From positions 372,001 to 436,000 of the forward strand of contig NZ_OZ061549.1 in the NCBI RefSeq assembly GCF_964065165.1: DNA of 64,000 nucleotides, given 5' to 3'. Each line of letters opens with the position of its first letter. Position 1 is the stretch's first letter. The translations under genes and the position numbers were made by a program. Below are positions 45,382 through 54,661 of this stretch, piece after piece. This DNA is from Levilactobacillus yonginensis. Lineage in GTDB: Bacteria > Bacillota > Bacilli > Lactobacillales > Lactobacillaceae. Below the pieces are notes generated by a model. It was not told the DNA's origin and did no database searches. It saw only the letters and a program-made list of their open reading frames with translations.

Positions 45382-48321
45382 ATGCAGACCAATAATCAGC
45401 AAGAACAACGACATGAACATGGGATGCGTCAACAGTTGCTGTGCGCCGGCGTGACTTTGGCCGCCTTGAGTACTGGGCTGATGGTCAGTGCACATTCAGC
45501 TCAAGCGGCCACGGTTGCCGAGGATTCGAGCTTAGTGGCGCAGAAAAATACAACTAATCAGGAGATTAAGGAACAGTCGAGCGAGGAGCAGCCAGGTTCT
45601 GAGGGTAATCAGACTGGCAGTCAAGCTGGCCAAAAGCAGGCCGCCAGCAGTCGTGTAGCCCCCAAGCAGAGTGCTGCGGCGCCGGTGAGCCAAGCAGCTC
45701 GGCCTGCAAGTAACGTGGAACAGCCAGCGGATTCCGGTGTGACGGAGACCCCGGCAAAGCCTAAGCCATCGTCCGTATCGCCACAGCCAGTGAAGGCTGC
45801 TGATGCAGGTGCGGGTGAGCAGGAAAGCTCAGCTGCAAATTTGACTAAATTTAGTCGTCCACGAGTAATGCCGCGAATGCTGGCAGTGCCGGCCATGGCT
45901 GATGTGACGGCACCCAGTGATACCACTGATGAGGCCATGACGGATGATGGGTTTACCTATGCGTTAAACGCAAAAGGTGATGGGTATACCATTACTGGTT
46001 ATACGGGTAGCGCGACGGCTATTGTCATTCCGGATACCCACCTCAACGATGAAGGAAAAGCAATCAATGTATCGGCAATTGCCGACAACGTTTTTAAAGG
46101 GCGCAAATTGAAGAGCCTAGTCATGGGCGCGCACGTCGCCACGATTGGTCAGGCGGCGTTTGAAGATAATTTACTGACGACCATTGATTTTTCTAAAAAT
46201 AAAAGTGATCTTTGGGGAATTAGTGCGAATGCTTTTGCAGATAACAAATTAACCGGAACGTTGACGTTACCTGCTTCCATTACTCAGATTGGTGAGAACG
46301 CCTTTGCTGGTAGTGATGCTAACGATGGGTCTGGGAACCAATTGACCGGTGTTGATTTCGGTGACAATTTGAAGATCGTTCAGATTGGGAATAGTGCTTT
46401 TGCGTATAATAGTTTGAAGAACCTGGTACTTCCTGTGGGCACGACTACTATTGGTGAAATGGCTTTTGCCAATAACCAATTAGCATCAGTGTCTTTGGGT
46501 ACCCAATTGACGACAATTGGCGCTAGTGCCTTTAATTCAAATCTCTTGACCACGGTCAATTTACCTGACCTCGTGACAACTGTTGGCTCGAATGCTTTTT
46601 ATCATAATCAATTGACCAGTATTCATTTGGACGATGCGTTGATAACGATTGGGGCGGGGTCCTTTGAGGACAATCAATTAGTCAGTATCGTGATTCCTGA
46701 CAGTGTTACGACAATTGGTGAATCAGCATTTACCAGTAATGAAACGTTAACTAACCTAACTTTAGGAAAAATGGTTAATACGATTGGAGCAACCGCTTTC
46801 GCTGGGGATGCGATTACTGGTAATCTATTTATTCCTGACTCGGTGGAGACTATTAGTCAGTCAGCTTTTATGGCAAACCAAATACCCGGACTAACTATTG
46901 GTGATGGGGCATCTAAACTGGTGACAATTGATAACCAGGCTTTTCTTGGTAATCCAACGTTGACAGGTGCCTTGATTCTCTCAGATAGGATGTCCTTTAT
47001 CGGCAGTAATGCTTTTGTCGGTGATTCTCTGACGTCGATTGACTTTGGTAAGTGGCAGAAAGGGCCAAATGGTGAGGCTACAATTGGTGATAGTGCCTTT
47101 TCTGGCAACCATTTGACTGGAACACTGACCCTGGCGGATGGCATTCAACACATTGGGGCGGCTACTTTTGCTGGTAATCAGCTGACTGGGGTCAAGCTCG
47201 GAACCGATTTACTTACGATTGGGGCATCCGCTTTCGCAGCAAACAACCAGCTGACAGGAACGTTGACCATTCCAGATTTAGTGACGAGTATTGGAGACTA
47301 TGCCTTTACTAATGGTAGGCTCACGGGGCTTATTTTGGGTCAAAAAGTGGATTCCATTGGGTCGTCTGCCTTCGCTGAGAATCAATTGGCGGGAGCACTG
47401 GAAATACCTAATAGCGTAAAGAGTATTGGGGACTCAGCCTTTGCCAGCAACAAGTTACGAGCACTTCAACTGGACGGCACTGTAAATAGTGTTGGAATTG
47501 GTACCTTTGCGGGCAACGATTTGCAAAAGATTCAGGCGGTCCAACCGGTGACTAATCTCGGTGACTACGCCTTAGCTGGTCAAAAGACGTTAGCCGTTAC
47601 CGTGAACAAGTCCGGTAATCAACTAACTGGAGTTCGTGCCGCAATTGCCAAGCAACTACAATTGCAGAACTTTAATTTAACGGATCCCATGATTTTTAAA
47701 CTGGGCGATACGCCAGTTACGTATGATTTCAAAACTGATTCATTAACGTTGCCGGCGGGTGTTATTGGAAATAGTTTAACGCTGTCACTATCGAGTGGAA
47801 CAACTGGTGAAGCGACAGACCATTCCGGAAACTATGGGGTGGATGCCCTAACGTTGAGTTGGTCCGTACCGGGCAGTGGAACGGATCCGACGACGCCATC
47901 TACACCGACGGAGCCAACTGATCCGGTCACGCCAACGACACCAACCACGCCTAAGAAACCGACTAAGCAGCATAAACCAGGTAAGAAGTCTCAGAAACCG
48001 ACGACCCCTAAGGCGCATCAACACCGAGCAGGGGATACGGAGCGAGCGGGTCAGCGACAAGTCTTTACCTACACGCGTTCCGTTGGAGGTAACGGAACGC
48101 AACGTGGGCTGAAGACTGCTGCGTGGTCGTATGGCCAACAAGCGTCTAGCTTAAATGCTAGTTCTACAATCAGTGGGCTAGAGCACCTAGATAACCAGAA
48201 TCAGTCGCAACCGCAATTACCGCAAACCAGTGAGCGGACGAGCTACTGGTCAGTAATTGGTGCGACATTATTAGGCGCATTGAGTTGGCTAGGATTAGGC
48301 AAACGTCGGCGGCGTTATTAG
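45382..48321 (+). CDS. LPQTS-anchored surface protein with leucine-rich (BspA-type) repeats
   Basis: A 979-aa cell-wall protein. It has an N-terminal signal peptide (LLCAGVTLAALSTGLMVSAHSAQA), a low-complexity Gln/Ser/Ala/Pro linker (50-170), then about 17-20 tandem LRR_5 (BspA-type) repeats of about 23 aa (200-760). These carry the recurring pattern IGxxAFxxNxLTxLxLP. A Thr/Pro and Lys-rich wall-spanning region (about 825-880) and a sortase signal LPQTS follow, with a hydrophobic helix and KRRRRY tail. The likely role is adhesion to host or matrix. It is a single gene with its own terminator. Its internal repeats make copy-number variation likely. Confidence 0.93.
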   Translation: MQTNNQQEQRHEHGMRQQLLCAGVTLAALSTGLMVSAHSAQAATVAEDSSLVAQKNTTNQEIKEQSSEEQPGSEGNQTGSQAGQKQAASSRVAPKQSAAAPVSQAARPASNVEQPADSGVTETPAKPKPSSVSPQPVKAADAGAGEQESSAANLTKFSRPRVMPRMLAVPAMADVTAPSDTTDEAMTDDGFTYALNAKGDGYTITGYTGSATAIVIPDTHLNDEGKAINVSAIADNVFKGRKLKSLVMGAHVATIGQAAFEDNLLTTIDFSKNKSDLWGISANAFADNKLTGTLTLPASITQIGENAFAGSDANDGSGNQLTGVDFGDNLKIVQIGNSAFAYNSLKNLVLPVGTTTIGEMAFANNQLASVSLGTQLTTIGASAFNSNLLTTVNLPDLVTTVGSNAFYHNQLTSIHLDDALITIGAGSFEDNQLVSIVIPDSVTTIGESAFTSNETLTNLTLGKMVNTIGATAFAGDAITGNLFIPDSVETISQSAFMANQIPGLTIGDGASKLVTIDNQAFLGNPTLTGALILSDRMSFIGSNAFVGDSLTSIDFGKWQKGPNGEATIGDSAFSGNHLTGTLTLADGIQHIGAATFAGNQLTGVKLGTDLLTIGASAFAANNQLTGTLTIPDLVTSIGDYAFTNGRLTGLILGQKVDSIGSSAFAENQLAGALEIPNSVKSIGDSAFASNKLRALQLDGTVNSVGIGTFAGNDLQKIQAVQPVTNLGDYALAGQKTLAVTVNKSGNQLTGVRAAIAKQLQLQNFNLTDPMIFKLGDTPVTYDFKTDSLTLPAGVIGNSLTLSLSSGTTGEATDHSGNYGVDALTLSWSVPGSGTDPTTPSTPTEPTDPVTPTTPTTPKKPTKQHKPGKKSQKPTTPKAHQHRAGDTERAGQRQVFTYTRSVGGNGTQRGLKTAAWSYGQQASSLNASSTISGLEHLDNQNQSQPQLPQTSERTSYWSVIGATLLGALSWLGLGKRRRRY

Positions 48322-48373
48322 GATGTTCACAAGTACTTGTAAAATATCTTGGATAAAGTGGTAGATTCAAGTG

Positions 48374-48402
48374 GTCGTCAGATTATTCTGACGGCTATTT
48401 TT
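48374..48402 (+). terminator. Terminator of the LRR surface protein gene
   Basis: GTCGTCAGA pairs with TCTGACGGC around TTAT and is followed by TTTTT, about 50 bp after the stop. Confidence 0.8.
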
Positions 48403-48509
48403 GTGCCATATAGCAGTTATATTGGTAGACACTTCAACACTACTCGGAGTTACTTTGCAAAAATAAATGAGTTTCAGTGAACCTTAATATTTTGAAAGCT
48501 AACCCGGCC

Positions 48510-48538
48510 TTTCAAAATTATACAGCTAGCTGTATAAT
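48510..48538 (+). promoter_or_regulatory. Promoter of the MarR-MFS pair
   Basis: TTTCAA (48510-48515) and TATAAT (48533-48538) are 17 bp apart and overlap the palindromic operator. Confidence 0.65.
48517..48538. promoter_or_regulatory. MarR operator candidate, 22-bp perfect palindrome
   Basis: ATTATACAGCTAGCTGTATAAT is fully self-complementary, fills the promoter spacer and includes the -10 box, 21 bp before the marR ATG. Binding here would block RNA polymerase, so MarR probably represses its own operon. Confidence 0.7.
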
Positions 48539-48558
48539 AAGCATAAGAGGTGATCAAC

Positions 48559-48984
48559 ATGGAAAGTGAAGGACTGGTAACCTGGAAGCTGGTCTTACTG
48601 GGAAGAAAGATTCGACATAAGCGAAATCTATTTGTCCGCCAATTAGATCTAACTAGTGAACAGGCGGACGCCCTCCGATTCTTTGAGGATCACCCGCAGC
48701 ATACGATTACGGATTTTAAAGACCAACAACAAATTACTCACCAAACGGCCAGGCTCATTGTAAAACGGTTAGTCGACCGGGGCCTACTAGTTCTTGACCC
48801 TAATCCGAACGATGGGCGTGCTAAACTAGTGGGGTTTACCGCCGCTGGTCTGGCCAAGTGTCAACAGCTTGATGACCATATTAAGGCCACGAGTCAGGAA
48901 TCATTTGTTGGTTTTTCACAGGTTGAGCAGCAGGCGTTACTCAAGATGCTTGCCCGAATTGATCAAAACTTGGAAAGGAGCTGA
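48559..48984 (+). CDS. MarR-family transcriptional regulator
   Basis: A 141-aa winged-helix dimer-type repressor. The DNA-binding part reads ITDFKDQQQITHQTARLIVKRLVDRGLL with the wing NPNDGRAKLVGFTAAGL. The ATG at 48559 follows AGAGGTGAT. The MFS transporter starts 6 bp after the stop, so the two form an operon. The inducer is unknown, but a toxic compound exported by the transporter is a reasonable guess. Confidence 0.93.
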   Translation: MESEGLVTWKLVLLGRKIRHKRNLFVRQLDLTSEQADALRFFEDHPQHTITDFKDQQQITHQTARLIVKRLVDRGLLVLDPNPNDGRAKLVGFTAAGLAKCQQLDDHIKATSQESFVGFSQVEQQALLKMLARIDQNLERS

Positions 48985-48990
48985 AGTTGT

Positions 48991-50148
48991 TTGAAAACTC
49001 GTTTATATACCAAAGATGTTGTCTTAGTGTTAGCGGCCAGCTTCTTCTTTCTCATGAGTCCCATGTTGGTCAATCCCATCATTGCGGGATTTTCCAGTAA
49101 TGTGGGCGCGAATAGCGTTTTGGCGGGGGTCGTCGCTGGGATGATGAACCTGACGTCGCTAGTGTTGCGACCGGTCGCAGGTAACCTGACTGACCGCTTC
49201 TCTAAGTATCGACTCACGTTGATTGGCGGCAGTCTGATTCTCGTGGCGTGTGTCGGTTACGGGTTAACCACTGCTGTCCCATTGATCATGTTTTGGCGAG
49301 TTGTCAACGGGGTGGGGTACACGCTGTGCTCAGTTTGCATGGCCACCTGGATGGCTAGCCTATTGCCACCGGATCGAATTGGTTCGGGGATGGGAATCTA
49401 TGGAATTGCTAATGCCCTGGGCATGGCAGTTGGTCCGGCCGTCAGTGTCTACCTGTACCACCACTATGGGTATCGGAGTATTTTCTGGGTCGCGGCTGGC
49501 TTCATCACGTTACTGCTCATCACAATTCAGTTCGTGGGAGACCGCAGCGTGCCCCATCCAGACTATCGGAATACTAAGGAAAAACAGCCGAAGCTACGAT
49601 TGGTTCAGCCGAAAGTGGTTCCAGTCGCGACGATTTTGTTGCTGTTTTCTTTGCCATACTTTGCGACGATGACCTACCTCGTGAGCTACGTCGACCACCG
49701 GGGGTTTGCGATTCCCGCCGGCGCGTTCTTTCCAGTCTATGCGTTGGTATTGCTGGCCATGCGGCTGGGCCTGCGGGATGCGTTTGACCACGTGCCCTTC
49801 AGAAAATTCTTTTGGATCTGTCTCGGCTGTAATTTCATTGGCCTGATTGGTTTGACTGAGATGCGTAATTGGCTGATGTTGGTGGTCGGGGCCGTGGGAC
49901 TTGCGGCTGGTTATGGCTTGATGTTTTCCATCTGTCAGGCAAAGTCGTTAACGTTGGTGCCACAGGCGGACCGTGGGCTGGCTAATAGCACGTTTTACAT
50001 AGGCATTGATCTGGGGATGACCTTGGGACCAATGCTGGCGGGGGTCATCACGACCTTCCTCCCGTGGGTCTGGCTTTATCCAGTCATGATGATCACGTTC
50101 CCACTAATTGTGTTGGTATACTGGCGAAATCGGCGAGGGCTGGCGTAG
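48991..50148 (+). CDS. MFS-type transporter
   Basis: A 385-aa major facilitator with 12 hydrophobic segments. The A-like motif between helices 2 and 3 is GNLTDRFSKYR, and a second-half equivalent is weaker. This fits a drug or metabolite exporter (DHA1-like). The TTG start follows AAAGGAG by 10 nt. It is controlled with the upstream marR gene. Confidence 0.9.
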   Translation: MKTRLYTKDVVLVLAASFFFLMSPMLVNPIIAGFSSNVGANSVLAGVVAGMMNLTSLVLRPVAGNLTDRFSKYRLTLIGGSLILVACVGYGLTTAVPLIMFWRVVNGVGYTLCSVCMATWMASLLPPDRIGSGMGIYGIANALGMAVGPAVSVYLYHHYGYRSIFWVAAGFITLLLITIQFVGDRSVPHPDYRNTKEKQPKLRLVQPKVVPVATILLLFSLPYFATMTYLVSYVDHRGFAIPAGAFFPVYALVLLAMRLGLRDAFDHVPFRKFFWICLGCNFIGLIGLTEMRNWLMLVVGAVGLAAGYGLMFSICQAKSLTLVPQADRGLANSTFYIGIDLGMTLGPMLAGVITTFLPWVWLYPVMMITFPLIVLVYWRNRRGLA

Positions 50149-50191
50149 CGCTCAGACCCCAGCAGAGCTGTCAGCATTTCCACTAAAATTA

Positions 50192-50220
50192 TTGACAACC
50201 TTTAGTCAGACGACTATCAT
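50192..50220 (+). promoter_or_regulatory. glyQS promoter
   Basis: TTGACA and TATCAT with a 17-bp spacer lie directly before the T-box leader. Confidence 0.85.
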
Positions 50221-50227
50221 GAAAATT

Positions 50228-50443
50228 AGTTAAATAAGTCGATTATGATGAATGAAAAACACAGCGTGCGTTTTCAGCGAGTCCGGGCCAGTGTTAGCCG
50301 GGTAGCGCGTCCTGTGGGTTGGCACATTCGGAGTCGTTTCCAAGAAAGCTGCTAGTCATTGACTAGAAGTAGGGTGGAACCGCGAAAATAAAAATTCGTC
50401 CCTACGTGAATTTGCCTCGGTGAATTCTCGTAGGGATTTTTTT
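50228..50443 (+). ncRNA. Glycine T-box leader of glyQS
   Basis: The T-box core AGGGTGGAACCGCG is at 50371-50384. The terminator has stem CCCTACG (50400-50406) / CGTAGGG (50429-50435) and a T-run to 50443. The specifier region reads GGTTGGCACA, with GGC (Gly, 50321-50323) followed by A. The leader is rather short, fitting the glycyl class. Uncharged tRNA-Gly should stabilise the antiterminator and allow glyQS expression. Confidence 0.93.
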
Positions 50444-50512
50444 GCGCTTATTTGTTCAACCAAGTTTCCTGGTGTCTCTCACGGAGCTTAAATTTAAGGA
50501 GGAACTGCACCC

Positions 50513-51439
50513 ATGACAGAAAAACTGTCCATGCAAGCAATTATTTTAAAGTTACAACAGTATTGGTCCGCGCAGGGCTGCATGCTGATGCAAGCTTACG
50601 ATACAGAAAAAGGGGCCGGTACCATGAGCCCTTACACGTTCCTGCGGGCTATCGGGCCAGAACCCTGGAACGCCGCGTATGTGGAACCTTCCCGTCGACC
50701 AGCCGATGGTCGTTACGGTGAAAACCCTAACCGGTTGTATCAACACCATCAATTCCAAGTTGTTATGAAGCCATCACCAGACAACATTCAAGAACTCTAC
50801 TTGAATAGTTTGCAGGAGTTAGGGATTGACCCACTCGAACACGACATTCGGTTCGTAGAAGATAACTGGGAAAACCCATCCATGGGTTGTGCCGGTGTTG
50901 GTTGGGAAGTTTGGTTGGACGGTATGGAAATCAGTCAATTCACCTACTTCCAAGTTGTTGGGGGAATGGAAGTTGATCCCGTGACTTCTGAAATCACTTA
51001 TGGTTTGGAACGACTGGCTTCTTATGTCCAAGACGTCAATTCCGTCTTTGACCTGGAATGGGCCGATGGCGTGAAGTACGGGGACATCTTCAAGGAACCC
51101 GAATATGAACATTCTAAGTACAGCTTTGAAGAAAGTGACCAAGCCATGTTGCTGCGGCACTTCGATGAATATGAAACCGAAGCTAAGAAACAAATCGCGA
51201 ATGGCCTAGTTCATCCAGCGTACGACTACGTATTGAAGTGTAGCCACACCTTTAACTTGTTGGACGCCCGTGGTGCCGTCTCCGTTACTGAACGGGCTGG
51301 CTACCTCTCCCGTATCCGGAACATGGCTCGGGCCATTGCTCGGGCCTTCGTGGCTGAACGGAAGAAGCGTGGTTTCCCACTGGTTAAGGATGAAAAACTG
51401 CGTGAACAATTATTAGCGGATCCAGAGGAGGCAAAATAA
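50513..51439 (+). CDS. glyQ: Glycyl-tRNA synthetase alpha subunit
   Basis: The catalytic subunit of the heterotetrameric bacterial GlyRS. The 308-aa product has the characteristic [13 protein letters not shown] near the start, [20 protein letters not shown] near 59-78, and [11 protein letters not shown] near 164. The ATG follows AAGGAGG. It overlaps glyS by 1 nt. The T-box terminator lies 70 bp upstream. Confidence 0.97.
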   Translation: MTEKLSMQAIILKLQQYWSAQGCMLMQAYDTEKGAGTMSPYTFLRAIGPEPWNAAYVEPSRRPADGRYGENPNRLYQHHQFQVVMKPSPDNIQELYLNSLQELGIDPLEHDIRFVEDNWENPSMGCAGVGWEVWLDGMEISQFTYFQVVGGMEVDPVTSEITYGLERLASYVQDVNSVFDLEWADGVKYGDIFKEPEYEHSKYSFEESDQAMLLRHFDEYETEAKKQIANGLVHPAYDYVLKCSHTFNLLDARGAVSVTERAGYLSRIRNMARAIARAFVAERKKRGFPLVKDEKLREQLLADPEEAK

Positions 51440-53514
51440 TGGCACACACATTTTTACTTGAAATTGGTTTGGAAGAAATGCCAGCCCACGTGGTGACACC
51501 AGCCATTAAGCAATTGGTCAAGCGGACTGCGGATTATTTAAAGGAACAACGCGTTGACTATACGGCCATTAAGCCGTTTTCAACGCCCCGGCGCTTAGCC
51601 CTGTTGATCACGGGCTTGGCCGACAAGCAAGAAGACGTGAGTGAATCCGTCAAGGGTCCCGCTAAGAAGATTGCGCAAGACGCCGATGGTAACTGGACCA
51701 AGGCAGCCATTGGCTTTACCCGCGGCCAAGGCCTGACCCCCGACGATATTACTTTTAAGGAAATTAAAGGGACTGAGTACGTTTACGTCGACAAGTTCAT
51801 TGCCGGTGAAGACGTGGCAACCATTTTAGCTGGTTTAAAGGAAGTCATCACGGCGATGACTTTCCCAACCATGATGAAATGGAGCACGCACCATTTCCAA
51901 TACATCCGGCCAATTCGTTGGCTCGTGGCGCTGTTGGATAGCGATGTGATCCCGTTCAGCATCTTAAACGTAACGACTGGTCGGACGACTCGTGGTCACC
52001 GTTTCTTGGGCAAGGAAGTTGAAATTGCCACGGCAGCGGACTACGAGGAAGACCTGACCCACGAATTTGTGATTGCCGACGCTGACAAGCGCAAGGCCTT
52101 GATCAAGCAACAGATCGACAAACTGGCTAGCGACAATGCTTGGACCATCAACGTCGACGCTGGTTTGCTGGAAGAAGTCAACAATTTGGTTGAATGGCCA
52201 ACTGCCTTTGCCGGGAAGTTCGACGAGAAGTACCTAACCATCCCCGAGGAAGTGTTGATCACGTCCATGCGAGACCACCAACGGTTCTTCTACGTACGAG
52301 ATGCAGAAGGCAAGTTGTTGCCTAACTTCGTCTCCGTTCGGAATGGAAACGACCACGATATCCAAAACGTGGCGGCTGGGAACGAAAAGGTTCTGACGGC
52401 TCGTTTGGAAGATGCCATGTTCTTCTACACGGAAGATCAAAAGAAGACGATTGCCGACTACGTTGACCGGTTGAAGTCCGTTAGCTTCCACGACAAGATC
52501 AGTACCATGGCTGAAAAGATGAACCGAGTCACTTCCATCGTTGGTGTCTTAGCTAAGCATTTAAACTTAAACGATGCGCAGACTAAGGCTGCCTTACGGG
52601 CAAGCGAAATTTACAAGTTTGACCTGGTGACTGGTATGGTCGGCGAATTCGCTGAATTACAAGGGGTCATGGGTGAAAAGTACGCCTTACTGCAGGGTGA
52701 GGACCCAGCTGTTGCGCAAGCTGTTCGCGAACATTACGAACCGATTTCAGCCGATGGTGCCTTACCAACTTCCGTACCAGGGGCTGTCTTGGCCCTGGCC
52801 GACAAGTTTGACAGTATCCTGACCTTCTTCGCTGCTGGGATGATTCCTAGCGGGTCCAATGACCCATACGCTTTACGACGTCAAGCTACTGGAATCGTGC
52901 GGATTGCCACGGACCAAGAATGGTCCCTGCCAATTGATCGCTTAGCCCAAGACTTTATTGCAGCGGAAACGCAAGCTAACGTCGCACCTGATTTGGACCA
53001 AGCTAGTCAAATCGAAGCCGTTATCGGGTTCGTTAAAGACCGGATTCGGAAGATCTTACGTTCTGCTAAGCAACGCCATGACATCATTGATGCCGTGACG
53101 ACTGGTTCCAGCAACGACGTCTTACAAATCTTTACGGCCGCTGATATCTTGGCCAGTCACGCTGATGACGCGAACTTCAAGGACGTGATTGAATCCTTGA
53201 CGCGGGTCATTCGCTTAGCTCAAAAGGCACCGGCTGAATTAGCTACTGCCACGGTCAGCGCCGATCTGTTTGAAAACGACAGTGAAGGTGCTTTGGATAA
53301 AGGAGTGGCAGAGGTGGCAACGGCCGCTGGTAAATCACTGGCTGACTTGTACGCTGCACTAGCCGACATTCAACCAGCAATTGCGGCTTACTTTGAAGCA
53401 ACGATGGTGATGGACAAGAACGACGATGTCCGGAACAACCGGTTAACTGAGTTGAGCCGGTTGGCTACCTTGGCCCTGCAATTGGGTGACTTGGATCAAC
53501 TGATCGTTAAATAG
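51439..53514 (+). CDS. glyS: Glycyl-tRNA synthetase beta subunit
   Basis: The tRNA-binding subunit, 691 aa, a normal length. It starts [18 protein letters not shown] and contains HD-like and anticodon-binding regions ([17 protein letters not shown] near 472). It is coupled to glyQ by a TAATG overlap and expressed from the same T-box. Confidence 0.97.
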   Translation: MAHTFLLEIGLEEMPAHVVTPAIKQLVKRTADYLKEQRVDYTAIKPFSTPRRLALLITGLADKQEDVSESVKGPAKKIAQDADGNWTKAAIGFTRGQGLTPDDITFKEIKGTEYVYVDKFIAGEDVATILAGLKEVITAMTFPTMMKWSTHHFQYIRPIRWLVALLDSDVIPFSILNVTTGRTTRGHRFLGKEVEIATAADYEEDLTHEFVIADADKRKALIKQQIDKLASDNAWTINVDAGLLEEVNNLVEWPTAFAGKFDEKYLTIPEEVLITSMRDHQRFFYVRDAEGKLLPNFVSVRNGNDHDIQNVAAGNEKVLTARLEDAMFFYTEDQKKTIADYVDRLKSVSFHDKISTMAEKMNRVTSIVGVLAKHLNLNDAQTKAALRASEIYKFDLVTGMVGEFAELQGVMGEKYALLQGEDPAVAQAVREHYEPISADGALPTSVPGAVLALADKFDSILTFFAAGMIPSGSNDPYALRRQATGIVRIATDQEWSLPIDRLAQDFIAAETQANVAPDLDQASQIEAVIGFVKDRIRKILRSAKQRHDIIDAVTTGSSNDVLQIFTAADILASHADDANFKDVIESLTRVIRLAQKAPAELATATVSADLFENDSEGALDKGVAEVATAAGKSLADLYAALADIQPAIAAYFEATMVMDKNDDVRNNRLTELSRLATLALQLGDLDQLIVK

Positions 53515-53638
53515 TTACGGAAATTGATGAGTCATTGCCGCCTTGCCGGTCGACCGAGATGGTGGTTTCACATCAGCTTTTAGACTAGGCTGTCACTGTG
53601 AATCAAATTACTCACCAAAGTGTAAAATCAACGTTAAT

Positions 53639-53677
53639 AACGCAGTTCTTTTCTCTCTGAGGAAAGGGCTGCGTTTT
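53639..53677 (+). terminator. Terminator of glyQS
   Basis: AACGCAG...CTGCGTT with an inner CTTT/AAAG is followed by TTTTT. It lies 125 bp after glyS; the gap 53515-53638 shows no gene. Between here and 53816 I see only a short hydrophobic reading frame that I do not call. Confidence 0.75.
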
Positions 53678-53816
53678 TACTTACCTGGGTATTCTGATAG
53701 CTGGATTGCTACGGTTGCTCTAGTATAGAAGACATAAATCGACCATTGGTGATTATTGGTATTGCGGTCACCCTGATCAGTGGTGTGATTATCGGTTAAG
53801 GGGGGAGATGGTAGCA

Positions 53817-54422
53817 ATGTTGCTACCAAAGATGACAATGAAAAAAATCATCGGCCCGTTTGCGGGTGATTGGATTGTGGTTGGGATACTCTGGCTGGGG
53901 ATGTTGGGTCCATTACAATGGGGACCGGGTCACGCTAGTCAGACTTACCCATTACTGCTAATTCTGACTGGTACACTGGTCGGCCTCAGTTTAGGCGAGT
54001 TTTTTTGGTTGAATAAAACGAAAGTTCTGTCGAAGAGTCAAAAAATTGTGGCTGATTTGAGTTTGGTTGTGGGCTTGATTGGCCTGATATTACTGCTGCT
54101 CCCACACGCCCTGACTAGGCTAACGGACATTAGTAATCCCAGCGCTTTGGGTCTGATATGGCTCATTTTGGCGGTTGCTCTAGCATACGCTCCCCGCAAT
54201 CATCTGATTGGCATTCGGCTACCTTGGACGTACGCCTCAGATCGGGTGTGGCGGCAAACGAATCTCCTGGGTGCTCGTCTCATTCTTGGGACTGGCTGTC
54301 TAACCATTTTAGCCAATGGTCTAGGCGGGTTTAAGTGGGGAATCGGGATGTTCTTGGTTGGATTGATTGGGATGTGTATCGCGGTGATTCCATATTCTTT
54401 GTGGGTGCTCCGTCACCCTTAG
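53817..54422 (+). CDS. SdpI-family membrane protein
   Basis: A 201-aa product with six hydrophobic segments. Its middle contains GIRLPWTYASDRVWRQTNLLGAR, the signature of SdpI/YfhL family proteins, which in Bacillus give immunity against the SdpC killing peptide. No toxin gene is beside it, so its role here is unknown. The ATG at 53817 has AAGGGGGGAG at proper distance; an ATG at 53808 is too close to that site. Confidence 0.8.
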   Translation: MLLPKMTMKKIIGPFAGDWIVVGILWLGMLGPLQWGPGHASQTYPLLLILTGTLVGLSLGEFFWLNKTKVLSKSQKIVADLSLVVGLIGLILLLLPHALTRLTDISNPSALGLIWLILAVALAYAPRNHLIGIRLPWTYASDRVWRQTNLLGARLILGTGCLTILANGLGGFKWGIGMFLVGLIGMCIAVIPYSLWVLRHP

Positions 54423-54580
54423 CCACCGGGTAATGGATTGAGCTATCAAGCTTTTTAAGCGACAGGTTGACCGGAGTAGGGTATACTAGATTCAGCTTGA
54501 CCAGAAAAGAGTCTATAAGTTGACATAGGCTATAATAGGAGTAATATGTATAGTGTATTTTTGCGCACGAATTCTAATTA

Positions 54581-54619
54581 AAGAGTCGCACTTTTCGGGT
54601 TCCCGGGGTGCGACTTTTC
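54581..54619 (+). promoter_or_regulatory. Hairpin in the dnaG leader
   Basis: AGTCGCAC (54584-54591) pairs with GTGCGACT (54608-54615) around a GC-rich CGGG/CCCG inner hairpin, followed by TTTT. It lies 43 bp before dnaG and could attenuate transcription. A TTGACA and several TATA-like boxes lie 30-70 bp further upstream. Confidence 0.5.
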
Positions 54620-54661
54620 AAGGCTACGGGTGCGATGGACTCACGGTAAGGGAGTGATGGT

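Noticed and set aside
45900..47700. CRISPR-like periodicity in the LRR gene
   Set aside because: The repetition is at the protein level (LRR repeats of about 23 aa); the DNA repeats are not identical and there are no spacers.
47848..48141. A 97-aa Arg-rich minus-strand frame in the LRR gene
   Set aside because: A shadow of the Pro/Thr/Lys-rich wall-spanning region in another frame.
53690..53798. A short hydrophobic frame ending GVIIG before the SdpI gene
   Set aside because: Too short, with no convincing start or ribosome site; it might be a remnant but cannot be supported.
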